64,000 bases of DNA from Curtobacterium flaccumfaciens UCD-AKU (GCF_000349565.1 NZ_KB714610.1:50289-114288); one strand, 5' to 3'. Counted from the stretch's first letter, positions 25,532-34,372 are shown. The notes: generated by a model from the letters alone, not told the origin. Made by a program: numbers and translations.

Positions 25532-26167
25532 CTAGCGGGTGGCGGCGGCCAGGGCGTCGCGCATCTCGGCGACGGTCAGCCGCGGGCCGTAGCCGGGGGT
25601 GTCCCGCTGGATGCGCCAGCCCTCGGCGAGGGGCCCGGCGTCGACGACGTCGAAGCCGAACGCGTCGATGAGTTCGGTGACGGTCTGCTTGGCGGTGTCG
25701 TCGTCGCCGGCGATGACGAGGGCACGGCGGTCCGGGGTGCCGGCGGGCGTCGCGTGGCCGGTCAGGTCGTCGGCGGCGATGTGGTTGAACGCCTTGACGA
25801 CCAGGGCACCGGGCAGGTGGTCCTGCAGCATCTCCGCGGTGGTGGTGGACTGGTCGTCGAGTGCGGGGATGTGGCCGTCGCGCTCCCAGTAGTAGTTGTT
25901 CGTGTCGATGACGACCTTGCCGTCCAGGGGTTCGACGGGGATCGTCTCGATCGCGGCGAGGGGGACCGTCACGACGACGATCTCGCCCGCTGCAGCTGCT
26001 TCGTCGCGGGTCGCCGCACGTGCCGAGTCGCCAAGTTCCGTGACCAGGTCGGTCAGGGTCTCCGGGCCGCGGGAGTTCGCGATGACGACCTGGTGGCCGT
26101 TCCGTACCGCGAGTCGTGCGAGCTGGGATCCGATGTTGCCGGCGCCGATGATTCCGATGGTTGTCAT
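25532..26167 (-). CDS. NADP-binding reductase, F420-dependent oxidoreductase family
   Basis: A 211-residue protein of the NADP oxidoreductase / coenzyme F420-dependent family. The start TTIGIIGAGNIGSQLARLAVRNGHQVVIANSRGPETL is the classical NADP motif. VVDTNNYY-like VIDTNNYYWERDG and VVKAFNHIAADD follow. The ATG at 26167 opens directly on the Rossmann motif. Many members reduce unknown substrates and need not use F420. There is no F420 synthesis gene in the window. A single-gene unit next to a convergent aldo/keto reductase. Confidence 0.87.
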   Translation of the reverse strand: MTTIGIIGAGNIGSQLARLAVRNGHQVVIANSRGPETLTDLVTELGDSARAATRDEAAAAGEIVVVTVPLAAIETIPVEPLDGKVVIDTNNYYWERDGHIPALDDQSTTTAEMLQDHLPGALVVKAFNHIAADDLTGHATPAGTPDRRALVIAGDDDTAKQTVTELIDAFGFDVVDAGPLAEGWRIQRDTPGYGPRLTVAEMRDALAAATR

Positions 26168-26232
26168 GTGTCCGGGCAACGTCTGCCGGACGCCGCCCAT
26201 TCCCCTGACGGCACGACGCGCCCGCTCGGAGC

Positions 26233-26541
26233 ATGATGGCGGGCATGGACCACGAGTTCCGCGACGAGACCGATCAGGACCGCTACGCGATGTACGTCGG
26301 CGGCGAGCTCGTGAGCGTGCTCGACTACCGGGTGAACGATGACGCCGTGGCGTTCCCGCACACGTACACGGTCCCGAAGCACCGCGGCCACGGCTACGCG
26401 GCGCAGCTCGTCGAGTACGCGGTCGCCGACGTCGAGTCGACGACCACGAAGCGCATCGTCCCGATGTGCTGGTTCGTCGGCAAGTGGTTCGACGACCACC
26501 CCGAGAAGGCCGACCTGCTCAGCCGCAGCGCCGCGGACTGA
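26233..26541 (+). CDS. Small GNAT acetyltransferase-like protein (YjdJ type)
   Basis: About 102 residues, a minimal GNAT fold. The acetyl-CoA loop is PKHRGHGYAAQLVEYAV. The C-terminal IVPMCWFVGKWFDDHPE, with Cys and paired Trp/Phe, is typical for short YjdJ/GTT1-like N-acetyltransferases. Three ATG codons (26233, 26236, 26245) are possible; the last would begin at MDHEFRDE. It would transfer an acetyl group to an unknown amine. The VOC gene follows after 22 bases in the same direction and is probably co-transcribed. Confidence 0.8.
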   Translation: MMAGMDHEFRDETDQDRYAMYVGGELVSVLDYRVNDDAVAFPHTYTVPKHRGHGYAAQLVEYAVADVESTTTKRIVPMCWFVGKWFDDHPEKADLLSRSAAD

Positions 26542-26563
26542 GCACCGAACGAAGGGGCTCCCC

Positions 26564-27025
26564 GTGCCCGCCATCACACCGTTCCTGTGGTACGACGACC
26601 AGGCCGAACAAGCCGCCGAGTACTACGTCGGACTGTTCCCCGACAGCCGCGTCGACAGCGTCAGCCGGATGTCGGACGGCCGCGCCCTCGTCGTCGAGTT
26701 CACCCTGCTCGGCACCCCGTACCGCGCGATGAACGGCGGTCCCGGCCACCCGCACACCGACGCGGTCTCGTTCCAGATCGACGTGGACACCCAGGACGAG
26801 CTCGACCGCCTGTGGGACGCGCTGCTCGCCGACGGCGGGAGCCCGATGGCTTGCGGATGGCTCACCGACCGCTGGGGTCTGGCGTGGCAGGTGACCCCGT
26901 CGATGCTGGGGGAGCTGATGAGCGGATCGGGTGACCCCGATGCCAACGCCCGGGTCTTCGAGGCCATGATGCAGATGGTCAAGCTGGACATCCCGGCGCT
27001 GCAGGCCGCAGCCGCCGGTCACTGA
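26564..27025 (+). CDS. VOC-family PhnB-like protein
   Basis: A 153-residue PhnB/3-demethylubiquinone methyltransferase-like VOC protein. It begins ITPFLWYDDQAEQAAEYYVGLFPDS and has the GWLTDRWGLAWQVTPSMLGELM block that marks this subgroup. GTG at 26564 has GAAGGGG before it. The subgroup name is historical and no methyl transfer is expected; many are bleomycin-resistance-fold binding proteins. It follows the GNAT gene closely. Confidence 0.85.
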   Translation: MPAITPFLWYDDQAEQAAEYYVGLFPDSRVDSVSRMSDGRALVVEFTLLGTPYRAMNGGPGHPHTDAVSFQIDVDTQDELDRLWDALLADGGSPMACGWLTDRWGLAWQVTPSMLGELMSGSGDPDANARVFEAMMQMVKLDIPALQAAAAGH

Positions 27026-27049
27026 CCGCACTCCAGGCCGACCCGCCGG

Positions 27050-27055
27050 TATGGT
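27050..27055 (+). promoter_or_regulatory. -10 element of MarR gene
   Basis: TATGGT lies 53 bases before the MarR start, giving an ordinary leader with GGAG before the ATG. Confidence 0.4.
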
Positions 27056-27108
27056 GACCGGACGAGAAGACCGCCGGCCGGCGCCGGCACCGACAGGCTG
27101 GAGCCACC

Positions 27109-27579
27109 ATGGACCACCCGAGCTCCAAGGTCCGGAACAGCGACATCAGCCGGGCGTACACCGAACTCGCCCGCATCACCCGTCGGGCGAGCATCCGGGC
27201 CCGGGGCTCGGACCAGGTGCTGAGCGTCGTCGACCAGTCCCTCGTCGACTTCGTGGTGCAGCACCCGGGTTGCATGGCCATCGACATCGCCCGGTACCTG
27301 CGGCTGAACCGTTCGACGATCTCGCGGCAGCTGTCCGGGCTCCTGGCGACCGGGCTGGTGCGGACGACCGACGGTGGCAGCGGCAACGCGAAGCCCCTCG
27401 AGGTGACCGACGCCGGCCGCGCGGCGCTCGAGCGGTCCGTGCAGCTGCACCGCGACGCGCTCGACGAACGGCTCGCCGACTGGTCGGATGACGACATCGC
27501 GCTCCTCGCCGGGCTGCTGGAGCGCCTCGGTGCCGCGGACGAGGCCGGGCTCCCGATGCCGGCACCCACCGAGCCGTGA
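27109..27579 (+). CDS. MarR-family regulator
   Basis: A 156-residue winged-helix MarR protein. The recognition part is IARYLRLNRSTISRQLSGLLATGLVRTTDGG, and the dimer helices are at both ends. The ATG at 27109 follows GGAG by 6 bases. It overlaps the metallophosphoesterase start by four bases (GTGA), so these two are one unit. The ligand is unknown. Confidence 0.88.
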   Translation: MDHPSSKVRNSDISRAYTELARITRRASIRARGSDQVLSVVDQSLVDFVVQHPGCMAIDIARYLRLNRSTISRQLSGLLATGLVRTTDGGSGNAKPLEVTDAGRAALERSVQLHRDALDERLADWSDDDIALLAGLLERLGAADEAGLPMPAPTEP

Positions 27580-28085
27580 CGACGTCGTTCGTCCTGCTGT
27601 CCGACACCCACCTGCCGAAGCGCGCGAAGGACCTGCCGTCCGGGTTGTGGGACGACATCGACGCCGCCGACCTGGTGGTGCACGCGGGGGACTGGGTCGA
27701 CCTGGCCACCCTCGACGCCGTGCAGGCGCGGTCCCGACGGTTCGAGGGCGTGCGGGGCAACAACGACGGCCCGGAGTTCGACGACCGCCTGCCGCTCGTC
27801 GCCCGCTTCGGTGTCGAGGACCTGCGGTTCGCCCTGATGCACGAGACCGGCGCGTCGACCGGCCGGGAACGCCGGATGGACGCCGAGTACCCCGACACCG
27901 ACGTGCTCGTCTTCGGCCACTCGCACATCCCGTGGGACACCGTGGCGCCGTCGGGGATGCGCCTGCTGAACCCGGGCTCGCCGACCGACCGCCGTCGCCA
28001 GCCCGACCACACGTGGATGCGCGGCACGGTCAACGGTGCCGTGCTCTCCGTCGAGCTGGTGCGGCTGCCCCCGGTCGCCCGCTAG
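27576..28085 (+). CDS. YfcE/MJ0936-type metallophosphoesterase
   Basis: A 169-residue calcineurin-like phosphodiesterase. Metal-binding motifs are in order: LSDTHLP (D-x-H), VHAGDWVD (GD), GVRGNNDGP (GNND), HETG and FGHSHIP (GHSH). All five are intact. Length matches the small YfcE/YfcE-like phosphodiesterases. GTG at 27576 overlaps the MarR stop. The natural substrate is not known. A hairpin follows at 28103. Confidence 0.92.
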   Translation: MTTSFVLLSDTHLPKRAKDLPSGLWDDIDAADLVVHAGDWVDLATLDAVQARSRRFEGVRGNNDGPEFDDRLPLVARFGVEDLRFALMHETGASTGRERRMDAEYPDTDVLVFGHSHIPWDTVAPSGMRLLNPGSPTDRRRQPDHTWMRGTVNGAVLSVELVRLPPVAR

Positions 28086-28102
28086 TCCCACCCGAGACCC
28101 GG

Positions 28103-28123
28103 CCCCGAGGCGTGTCCTCGGGG
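28103..28123. terminator. Hairpin between convergent genes
   Basis: CCCCGAGG (28103-28110) pairs perfectly with CCTCGGGG (28116-28123) around CGTGT. It lies between the metallophosphoesterase and the thiD/tenA stop codons and can serve both. Confidence 0.6.
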
Positions 28124-28144
28124 AAGTCGCCCGAGGACCGTCCG

Positions 28145-29638
28145 TCAGCGCGAGACCCGGGCGTCGTGTGCGGCCGTCGGCATCCGGAAGAAGGCGAGCT
28201 CCCATGCTGTCGACCGCCGGAACGCCCGCGCCATCCGCCCCCGCTCGTCGGGCGTCGCCGCACGGGCGAGTTCCTCGACGAGCCGGGTCGCCTCGGCGCT
28301 CGACGCCGCGAACCCCGGGTCCCCGTACGCCGTGATCCAGTCGGCGAAGGCGTGCCCGTCCTGCGCGACCCCGAGCTGCGAGCCGACCCACGCGTAGACC
28401 CGGAAGCACGGCAGCACCGCGGCGGCCAGCACCGCCTGAGAGCCGGCGTCGGCGGCCTCCTGCAGGTGCGCGAGGTACCCGGCGCACGTGGGGTGCACGG
28501 GATCGTCGGCGTGCGAGCCGGCCAGCCGACGGTGGTGCAGGTCGCGCGCCTCGTCGGCACACCCCTGCGCAGCCGCCGCCCAGAACGCAGCAGCACCGGC
28601 ACCGGTAGCACCGACCCCGAGCGCCGCCAGGTGCCGTTCGTACGCCCGCAGGTAGTGGACGTCCTGCGCCAGGTACCCGGCGAACACCTCCGGCTCGAGC
28701 GTCCCGTCCCCGAGCCCCACCAGGAACGCGCAGTCGATCGTCTCCTGCAGCACCGTCGCCGCGTCCGCCCACCACACGTCCGTGTACGACAGCGCCGGCA
28801 GGGCGGCTCGAGTCAGCGCGCCGTGGTCGATCGGACCGTTGCCGCTGCCCACCGACAGGGCGTCGGCTCCGCGCAGCGCCGCCGTCAGCCACTCCTTCGC
28901 CACCTCGACCGCGAGTTCCCAGTCGCCGTGCCGCGCGGCGAGCGTCGCGATCGCACTGGACAGCGAGCACCCGGTGCCGTGCGTGTTCGTCGTCGCGACC
29001 CGGGGACCCGTGAACACCCGCACGGTGCCGTCCGGCGCCACGAGCACGTCGTCCGACGTCGGTCCCTCGTCGTGGCCTCCCTTCCCCAGCACGAGGACGT
29101 CCCACCGTGCCGCCACGGTGTGCGCGGCATCCAGCGACGACGACGACGAAGCCGCCGACGAAGCCGCACCAGGACCAGCCGCACCGGACCCGGTCAGCTC
29201 CGCCAGCACCGCCAGCTCGGCCCGGTTCGGCGTCACCAGGTCGGCGAGCGCGAACAGCGCCCCCATGGCTGCGGCCGCGTCCTCGTCGAGCAGCCGGTCC
29301 CCGCTCGTCGCCACCATCACCGGGTCGACGACGACCACCGGCGGCCGGTGCTCCCGCAGCCAGTCCGTCACGACCCGCACGACGTCGACGGTGCCGAGCA
29401 TCCCGATCTTCACCGCGTCGACCACCACGTCGTCCGACACCGCGTCGAGCTGCTCCCGCAGGAACCCGACGTCCGGCACGTGCACCGACCGCACCCCGTG
29501 CGTGTTCTGCGCGACGAGCGCCGTCACGACGCCCATGCCGTACCCGTCGTGTGCGGCGATCGCCTTGAGGTCCGCCTGCATCCCGGCCCCGCCCGTCGGG
29601 TCGGTCCCGGCGATGCTCAGCACCCGCGGGACGCTCAT
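28145..29638 (-). CDS. thiD: Fused HMP/HMP-P kinase ThiD and aminopyrimidine hydrolase TenA
   Basis: A 497-residue two-domain thiamine enzyme. Residues about 1-265 are ThiD, which phosphorylates hydroxymethylpyrimidine twice. They show SIAGTDPTGGAGMQADLK, DPVMVATSGDRLLD and the kinase end THGTGCSLSSAIA. Residues about 280-497 are TenA, which salvages aminopyrimidine from broken thiamine. They show VHYLRAYERHL and the catalytic Cys in LPCFRVYAWVG, plus Glu in STAWELAFF. An Ala/Ser/Gly-rich insert (about 150-175) interrupts ThiD. ATG at 29638 overlaps the thiE stop by four bases. This is the last gene of the riboswitch-controlled operon. Confidence 0.94.
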   Translation of the reverse strand: MSVPRVLSIAGTDPTGGAGMQADLKAIAAHDGYGMGVVTALVAQNTHGVRSVHVPDVGFLREQLDAVSDDVVVDAVKIGMLGTVDVVRVVTDWLREHRPPVVVVDPVMVATSGDRLLDEDAAAAMGALFALADLVTPNRAELAVLAELTGSGAAGPGAASSAASSSSSLDAAHTVAARWDVLVLGKGGHDEGPTSDDVLVAPDGTVRVFTGPRVATTNTHGTGCSLSSAIATLAARHGDWELAVEVAKEWLTAALRGADALSVGSGNGPIDHGALTRAALPALSYTDVWWADAATVLQETIDCAFLVGLGDGTLEPEVFAGYLAQDVHYLRAYERHLAALGVGATGAGAAAFWAAAAQGCADEARDLHHRRLAGSHADDPVHPTCAGYLAHLQEAADAGSQAVLAAAVLPCFRVYAWVGSQLGVAQDGHAFADWITAYGDPGFAASSAEATRLVEELARAATPDERGRMARAFRRSTAWELAFFRMPTAAHDARVSR

Positions 29639-30381
29639 GCGTCCGCCCCGCGCCGCGTGAAGACCGGGAGGACCGGTGCACCCTCTGCGAGCCGCCCCGC
29701 CTCCGCCCCGTGGCCGGTTCCAGGGCCCCAGGCGGCCACGTACGCCGCCGCCGCGGACCCCGGGTCGGCCGCGGCGCAGATGCCCGACACGATCGCGACG
29801 CCCGCGGCACCGGCTGCCCGGAGCGGCACGACGTCGTCGAGGGTCACCCCACCGATCGCCACGCACGGCACGTCGGTCGCGGCGGCCAGCCGTGCGAACC
29901 CGTCGTGGCCGAGGGCCGGCGGGTGGTCGGCCTTCGTCGCCGTGGGGTGCACGACCCCGACACCGAGCAGGTCGACGGTGCCGCGGGGGAGCCGCTCGAC
30001 GACGGCCAGGTGCGCAAGCGTGTTCGCCGTGAGGCCCACGTGGGCGTCCGCTCCGAGCAGGGCGCGGGCGACGGTCACGGGGACGTCGGACTGGCCGAGG
30101 TGCACGCCCGCGACCCGGTGTCCGGCGTGCCGAGCGGCGAGGGCCACGTCGAGCCGGTCGTCGACGACCACGGTCGCACGGTCCCCGACGGCGTCTGCGA
30201 CCGCGGCGGTGAGCGCCAACAGGTCACGCGCCGAGGCGTCCTTGTCCCGCACCTGCACGATCCGGACCCCGGCGTGCACGGCAGCGCGGACGACCCCGAG
30301 CACCCCGATGCCGTGCCGGTCGGCCAGCGCGCCGTCGGTCACCAGGTAGACGCCGAACCCCGCAGGGTGCGACGCGCTCAT
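29635..30381 (-). CDS. thiE: Thiamine-phosphate synthase ThiE
   Basis: A 248-residue ThiE, joining HMP-diphosphate and thiazole phosphate to thiamine phosphate. Barrel motifs in order: [48 protein letters not shown], and [10 protein letters not shown] with [12 protein letters not shown] at 30381 overlaps the thiM stop by four bases and thiD overlaps its stop in turn, so the three genes are tightly coupled. The C-terminal extension after about residue 215 is specific to this protein and low in complexity. No thiC or thiG is seen, so the operon is for salvage. Confidence 0.94.
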   Translation of the reverse strand: MSASHPAGFGVYLVTDGALADRHGIGVLGVVRAAVHAGVRIVQVRDKDASARDLLALTAAVADAVGDRATVVVDDRLDVALAARHAGHRVAGVHLGQSDVPVTVARALLGADAHVGLTANTLAHLAVVERLPRGTVDLLGVGVVHPTATKADHPPALGHDGFARLAAATDVPCVAIGGVTLDDVVPLRAAGAAGVAIVSGICAAADPGSAAAAYVAAWGPGTGHGAEAGRLAEGAPVLPVFTRRGADA

Positions 30382-31244
30382 GCCGACACCGCCCGGGTGT
30401 CGGCCTCGGGCATCGTCTCGACCGTGATCCGCGCCTCGCGGACGACGTCCTCCGGGGTCAGCGACGCCAACCGGTCGAGGAACAGCGGTTGGAACGTCCC
30501 CGGCCCACCCGCGTCCCGTGCTGCGAGCTCCGCAGCGACGGTGTGCACGGCCGTGGCGGCGACGGCAGCGGCGCCCGCGTCCTCCGGCGCGACCGACGTG
30601 AACGCGGCGACGACCGCGCCGAGCGCACACCCACCACCGGTGATCCGCGTCAACAGGTCGGTGCCGTTCGCGACACGCACCACACCGATGCCCGGCGCGA
30701 CCAGCAGGTCGACCGCACCCGACACCGCCACCGCGGCCACGAGCCTCCCGTCCGCAGCAGCGACGGACGCGACCCGGGCGTCCTCCGTGCCCACGGTGCT
30801 GTCGACCCCGCGGCCACCGGCCGAGTCACCGAGCAGGGCGAGCACCTCGGAGGCGTTGCCCCGCAGCACCGTCGGGCGCAGCGCGAGCAGGTCACGCGCC
30901 AGGGCCGTCCGCACCGGCAGCGAGCCGACGGCCACCGGGTCGAGCACCCACGGGGTGCCGGCGTCACGGGCCGCGTGCACGGCCTCGAGCGCAGCGACCC
31001 GCGGTTCGGCGTGCGGGGTGCCGGTGTTCACCAGCAGGGCGTCGGCGACCCGCGCGAACGGCCCGGCCTCAGTCGCCACGTCCACCATCGCGGGCGAAGC
31101 CCCGAGCGCGAGCAACACGTTCGCCGTGACGTTCTGCACGACGGTGTTCGTGATGCACTGCACGAGCGGGGCCCGGGCACGCACGGCCTCGAGCAGTTCG
31201 GCGGTTCGGTGGGCCCAATCAGGGGAGGGCGCAACGGTTTCCAT
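30378..31244 (-). CDS. thiM: Hydroxyethylthiazole kinase ThiM
   Basis: A 288-residue ThiM, which phosphorylates the thiazole alcohol for thiamine salvage. It begins with [26 protein letters not shown] and holds [15 protein letters not shown] and the active-site [13 protein letters not shown], where Cys replaces none of the usual residues. ATG at 31244 lies 6 bases after AAGGGA. That AAGGGA is the 3' end of the TPP riboswitch, so ligand binding would hide the ribosome site. First gene of thiM-thiE-thiD/tenA. Confidence 0.95.
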   Translation of the reverse strand: METVAPSPDWAHRTAELLEAVRARAPLVQCITNTVVQNVTANVLLALGASPAMVDVATEAGPFARVADALLVNTGTPHAEPRVAALEAVHAARDAGTPWVLDPVAVGSLPVRTALARDLLALRPTVLRGNASEVLALLGDSAGGRGVDSTVGTEDARVASVAAADGRLVAAVAVSGAVDLLVAPGIGVVRVANGTDLLTRITGGGCALGAVVAAFTSVAPEDAGAAAVAATAVHTVAAELAARDAGGPGTFQPLFLDRLASLTPEDVVREARITVETMPEADTRAVSA

Positions 31245-31248
31245 GGAC

Positions 31249-31327
31249 GATCCCTTCGCGAGTACGAGCTCGAGCAGGTTCGACGGGTGTGATCTCAGCC
31301 GCTGGATGCGGCACCCCGTGTCTCGAG
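31249..31327 (-). promoter_or_regulatory. TPP riboswitch (THI box)
   Basis: Read on the minus strand, the THI-box elements occur in order. They are ACGGGGTGCC (31320-31311), GGCTGAGA (31300-31293), ACCCGTCGAACCTG (31288-31275), a variable stem, and GCGAAGGGA (31259-31251). These are the universally conserved parts of the thiamine pyrophosphate aptamer. It lies between the promoter side and thiM. The last element doubles as the thiM ribosome-binding site, so control is probably at translation start. Confidence 0.95.
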
Positions 31328-31396
31328 CGACACCGTACACGACCCCCGGTGACCACTTCGAGGCCCGCTCCGGGCACGGTGTGCCAGGGTTGGACC

Positions 31397-32383
31397 GTGC
31401 CAGATGCAACGCCACCCGGGCCCCCAACCGGCCCCCGCGACCCCGGTGACGCCTGGGCGGTCGGCCCCGACGGCACCAAGGCGTGGGGACGCTTCGGCGC
31501 CGCCGGCCTGCTCATCGACGACGGCGCCGGACGCGTGCTCCTGCAGCACCGCGTCGAGTGGAGCCACCACGGCGGAACCTGGGGCATCCCCGGCGGCGCA
31601 CGCCACCAGGGCGAAGCCGCCGTGACCGCAGCCCTCCGCGAGTCCGCCGAAGAAGCCGGCGTCCCCGACGACGCGATCGCCCTGCGCCACACCGCACTGC
31701 TCGACCTGGGGTTCTGGACCTACACGACCGTCGTGGCACGCGCCTCCCGGCCCTTCGAACCCGTCATCGCCGACCGCGAGAGCCTCGCCCTGTCCTGGAT
31801 CCCGATCGACCAGGTCGACGACCTGACCCTGCACCCCGGCTTCGGCAGGTCGTGGCCGGCGCTCCGCGCCACCGTCGCGACCACCCCGCACGTCGTCGTC
31901 GACGCGGCGAACGTCGTCGGCAGCGTGCCCGACGGCTGGTGGAAGGACCGAGCCGGTGCCGCGTCACGGCTGCTAGCACAGGTGTCGGCGCTCGCCGCGG
32001 GCGGGGTGTCCGCGACCTTGCTCGACCTGCCGTTCGCACGGTGGTGGCCCCGGTGGACCGTGGTGCTCGAGGGCGAGGCCCGTGCCGCTGGCTCCGCGGA
32101 GCCCGCGGACCCAGACCACGGCACTGGCGCTGGCGCTGGCATTGGCACTGGCACTGCCACCGGCCTTGGCACGGCCACCGGCACCGGCGCCGCCACCGGT
32201 GCTGTCGACGTCGTCCGTGCCCCTGCCTCCGGCGACGACGCGATCGTCGAGTCCGCCCGGGCAGCGGTCCGGGCCGGTGACGGGCCGGTCGTCGTCGTGA
32301 CGGCCGACCGCGAGCTCCGTGACCGCGTCGAGGCCCTCGGCGCGACCGTCCACGGGCCGTCCTGGTTGCGCGACCAGCTCTGA
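31397..32383 (+). CDS. NUDIX hydrolase fused to a NYN/PIN-like nuclease domain
   Basis: A 328-residue fusion. GTG at 31397 begins the protein. The NUDIX domain (about 25-155) has a good box, [23 protein letters not shown], with Ser at the usually hydrophobic position after RE. A second domain starts at about 158 with [11 protein letters not shown] (D-x-x-N) and continues with DDAIVESAR and [12 protein letters not shown], the acidic pattern of NYN/PIN nucleases related to YacP. A Gly/Thr/Ala linker (about 240-270) splits this domain and is encoded by hexanucleotide repeats. Hydrolysis of a nucleotide plus RNA cleavage is inferred. Confidence 0.82.
   Translation: MPDATPPGPPTGPRDPGDAWAVGPDGTKAWGRFGAAGLLIDDGAGRVLLQHRVEWSHHGGTWGIPGGARHQGEAAVTAALRESAEEAGVPDDAIALRHTALLDLGFWTYTTVVARASRPFEPVIADRESLALSWIPIDQVDDLTLHPGFGRSWPALRATVATTPHVVVDAANVVGSVPDGWWKDRAGAASRLLAQVSALAAGGVSATLLDLPFARWWPRWTVVLEGEARAAGSAEPADPDHGTGAGAGIGTGTATGLGTATGTGAATGAVDVVRAPASGDDAIVESARAAVRAGDGPVVVVTADRELRDRVEALGATVHGPSWLRDQL
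32120..32205 (+). repeat. GGCACT/GGCGCT hexanucleotide repeat inside the NUDIX-NYN gene
   Basis: Imperfect six-base units (GGCACT, GGCGCT, GGCATT, GGCACC) encode a run of Gly-Thr, Gly-Ala and Gly-Ile pairs. Multiples of six keep the frame, so length can change without breaking the protein. Confidence 0.7.
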
Positions 32384-32455
32384 GGCCAGCTCGGCCGCGG
32401 GGACCGACGCGCCGTGTTCCGGATGTCGACGGAGCGCCCGTCGCTCGCTTGCCGG

Positions 32456-32461
32456 TACGCT
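32456..32461 (+). promoter_or_regulatory. -10 element of the phosphotransferase gene
   Basis: TACGCT lies 40 bases before the TTG start, with GGAGG in the leader at 32491-32495. Confidence 0.4.
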
Positions 32462-32501
32462 GGCCCTCCGTCAACGGAGACGCAACAGCAGGAGGTTCCC
32501 C

Positions 32502-33248
32502 TTGGAGCGCATCACCAGGGCCGACGACCGAGTCCACCGCCCCGCAGGGCCGTGGACACCCACGGTGCACCGGCTGCTCGCCCACCTGCACGAGCAGGGG
32601 TTCGTCGCCGCCCCGGAACCGATCGCCCTCGGTGACACCCTCGAGACGGTCTCGTTCGTCCCCGGCGTCGCGGGGGAGTACCCCTGGACAGAAGACATCG
32701 CCAGCGAGGCCGCCCTCGTCACCAGCGCCCGCCTGCTCCGCCAGTTCCACGACGCCGCCGCCAGCTTCCCGCGCAGCGCCGAGGACGACCTCTGGTCCCA
32801 AGCCGACCGGGCCCCGGTCGAGACGGTCGTGCACGGCGACTTCGCCCCGTACAACTGCGTCTACGACGGCATCGCCGCCGTCGGCCTGATCGACTTCGAC
32901 ACCGCGCACCCCGGCCCCCGCGTCTGGGACGTCGCGAGTGCCGTCTACCGGTTCGCACCGTTCACCACCGGTGCGGTCGAGGGCTCGACCACCCCCGACC
33001 TCGACGAGCGGCTCGCTCGGGCGGCGGAGTTCTGCCGCGCCTACGCCCTCGACGACCGCTCCCGCGGAGTCCTCGCTGAGACGATGATCGCGTCCCTGGT
33101 CGCCCTCGTCACGACGATCGAGCACGAAGCCGCGGCCGGCAACCCGAAGTTCGTCAGCGACCTGCAGCACGGCCACGCCGACCTGTACCGCGCCGACGTC
33201 GCCTACCTGGAGCAGCACGCAGCAGCCATCACCGCCGCCGTCGCGTGA
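32502..33248 (+). CDS. Aminoglycoside phosphotransferase-family kinase
   Basis: A 248-residue APH/ChoK-fold kinase. The TTG at 32502 is chosen because GGAGG stands 6 bases before it and no ATG fits. It has the Brenner motif VVHGDFAPYNCVYD and the metal-binding GLIDFDTAHPGPRVWDVA. The N-terminal lobe is short, so the Gly-rich nucleotide loop is not obvious. Members phosphorylate small molecules such as sugars, choline or antibiotics; resistance cannot be inferred from the sequence. Confidence 0.85.
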   Translation: MERITRADDRVHRPAGPWTPTVHRLLAHLHEQGFVAAPEPIALGDTLETVSFVPGVAGEYPWTEDIASEAALVTSARLLRQFHDAAASFPRSAEDDLWSQADRAPVETVVHGDFAPYNCVYDGIAAVGLIDFDTAHPGPRVWDVASAVYRFAPFTTGAVEGSTTPDLDERLARAAEFCRAYALDDRSRGVLAETMIASLVALVTTIEHEAAAGNPKFVSDLQHGHADLYRADVAYLEQHAAAITAAVA

Positions 33249-33367
33249 CCACCGGCACGGCCGATCCGCCGCTGGCGCGTTGGTGCAGGACCAGCGGCAC
33301 GGGCCCAGACCGTACCCAGCAACCATGCGGCGGACTCCGACACTGCCTCCGGTAATGTCGCAGGGCC

Positions 33368-34306
33368 ATGACGGACAGCCCGGCCGACGCCACCCCCTAC
33401 GAAGTCCTCGGCGTCCCCGCGACGGCTGACGACGAAGCGCTCCGCCGCGCCTACCGGCGGGCGGCCCGCGAGACGCACCCCGACCTCGGCGGCGACGCCC
33501 AGCGCTTCCGCCAGGTCCAGCTCGCATGGGAGCGCATCGGCACGCCGGCAGCCCGGCGCGCGTACGACATCGGGTCCCGCGCGTACGGCGCGTCCGGTCC
33601 GTCCGGGGCGACCGCCGGCAGGGGTGACACCGGTCGCGACGCCTACGCGCCCCCGGCAGCGCGTCGCGACACACGCCCCCGGGCCCGGTCCCACGGACAC
33701 CCCGGCGGTCGGTCACGCGAGGTCTTCCTGCAGGCCGAGCGCGAGTGGGTCGGCCTCGGCGACCCCATCGAGGACCCCTACGACCCCACCCTCATCCGCT
33801 CCGCGCCCCGCCACATCCGGCGGCTGCTCGCCGAGGCCCTGGCCGAAGAGGCGACCGCCTTGATCGTCTCCGACATGGGGATCGGCGTCACGGTGTGGCA
33901 CGACCTCGACGCCGGGGCCGAGGGCAAGCTCGACCACGCCGTCCTGACCCCGAGCGGACTCTGGGCCGTCGAGTCCATCGACTGGGGTGCGCCGGTCCAC
34001 GTCGAGCACGGCGAGATCGTCGGCGAGACGCTCGCACCGGGGGAGCGACCCGTCAAGGAACTCGTCCGCGCCGCCCGTGCCGTGCAGAAGCAGACCCGGG
34101 TGCGGTTCTCCGGCCGGCTGCTCGTCGTGCCGGACACCGCCGTCACCGAGGACGTGCAGCTCGTCGGCTCCCCGAAGAAGCCCACGGCGCTCGTCGTCCG
34201 CCGGAGCGCGCTGCCCCAGGTGCTGAACGGCGTCTGGTCGCCGGTCGGTTCGGTCGACGTGTTCGAGATCCGCGACCGTCTGCAGCAGACCGTCCGCTTC
34301 GTCTGA
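33368..34306 (+). CDS. J-domain protein with degenerate NERD-like domain
   Basis: A 312-residue protein. The J-domain (about 8-68) has the essential His-Pro-Asp in ETHPDLGGD, so it can stimulate a DnaK ATPase. A Gly/Arg-rich linker without zinc fingers follows. The C-terminal half (about 130-312) reads like a NERD nuclease-related domain: GKLDHAVLTPSGLWAVESIDWGA. The position usually held by a catalytic Lys (D-x-K) is Ile here, so nuclease activity is doubtful. TAATGT lies 9 bases before the ATG. A DnaK-linked role on DNA or a lost nuclease is possible; function open. Confidence 0.82.
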   Translation: MTDSPADATPYEVLGVPATADDEALRRAYRRAARETHPDLGGDAQRFRQVQLAWERIGTPAARRAYDIGSRAYGASGPSGATAGRGDTGRDAYAPPAARRDTRPRARSHGHPGGRSREVFLQAEREWVGLGDPIEDPYDPTLIRSAPRHIRRLLAEALAEEATALIVSDMGIGVTVWHDLDAGAEGKLDHAVLTPSGLWAVESIDWGAPVHVEHGEIVGETLAPGERPVKELVRAARAVQKQTRVRFSGRLLVVPDTAVTEDVQLVGSPKKPTALVVRRSALPQVLNGVWSPVGSVDVFEIRDRLQQTVRFV

Positions 34307-34360
34307 CCCCCGACCGCTGGCCCCGACCCCGGGTTCCGACCGTCACCGTCCGACGCGTCG

Positions 34361-34366
34361 TACGAT
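34361..34366 (+). promoter_or_regulatory. -10 element of leaderless small gene
   Basis: TACGAT lies 6 bases before the ATG at 34373; no ribosome site is seen. Confidence 0.5.
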
Positions 34367-34372
34367 CACGGC

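Noticed and set aside
31397-31420. Riboswitch also controlling the divergent NUDIX gene
   Set aside because: All THI-box elements are in thiM orientation; the NUDIX gene is on the other strand.
32502-33248. Antibiotic resistance gene
   Set aside because: The fold is that of a broad kinase family; no closer relation to a known resistance enzyme can be seen.
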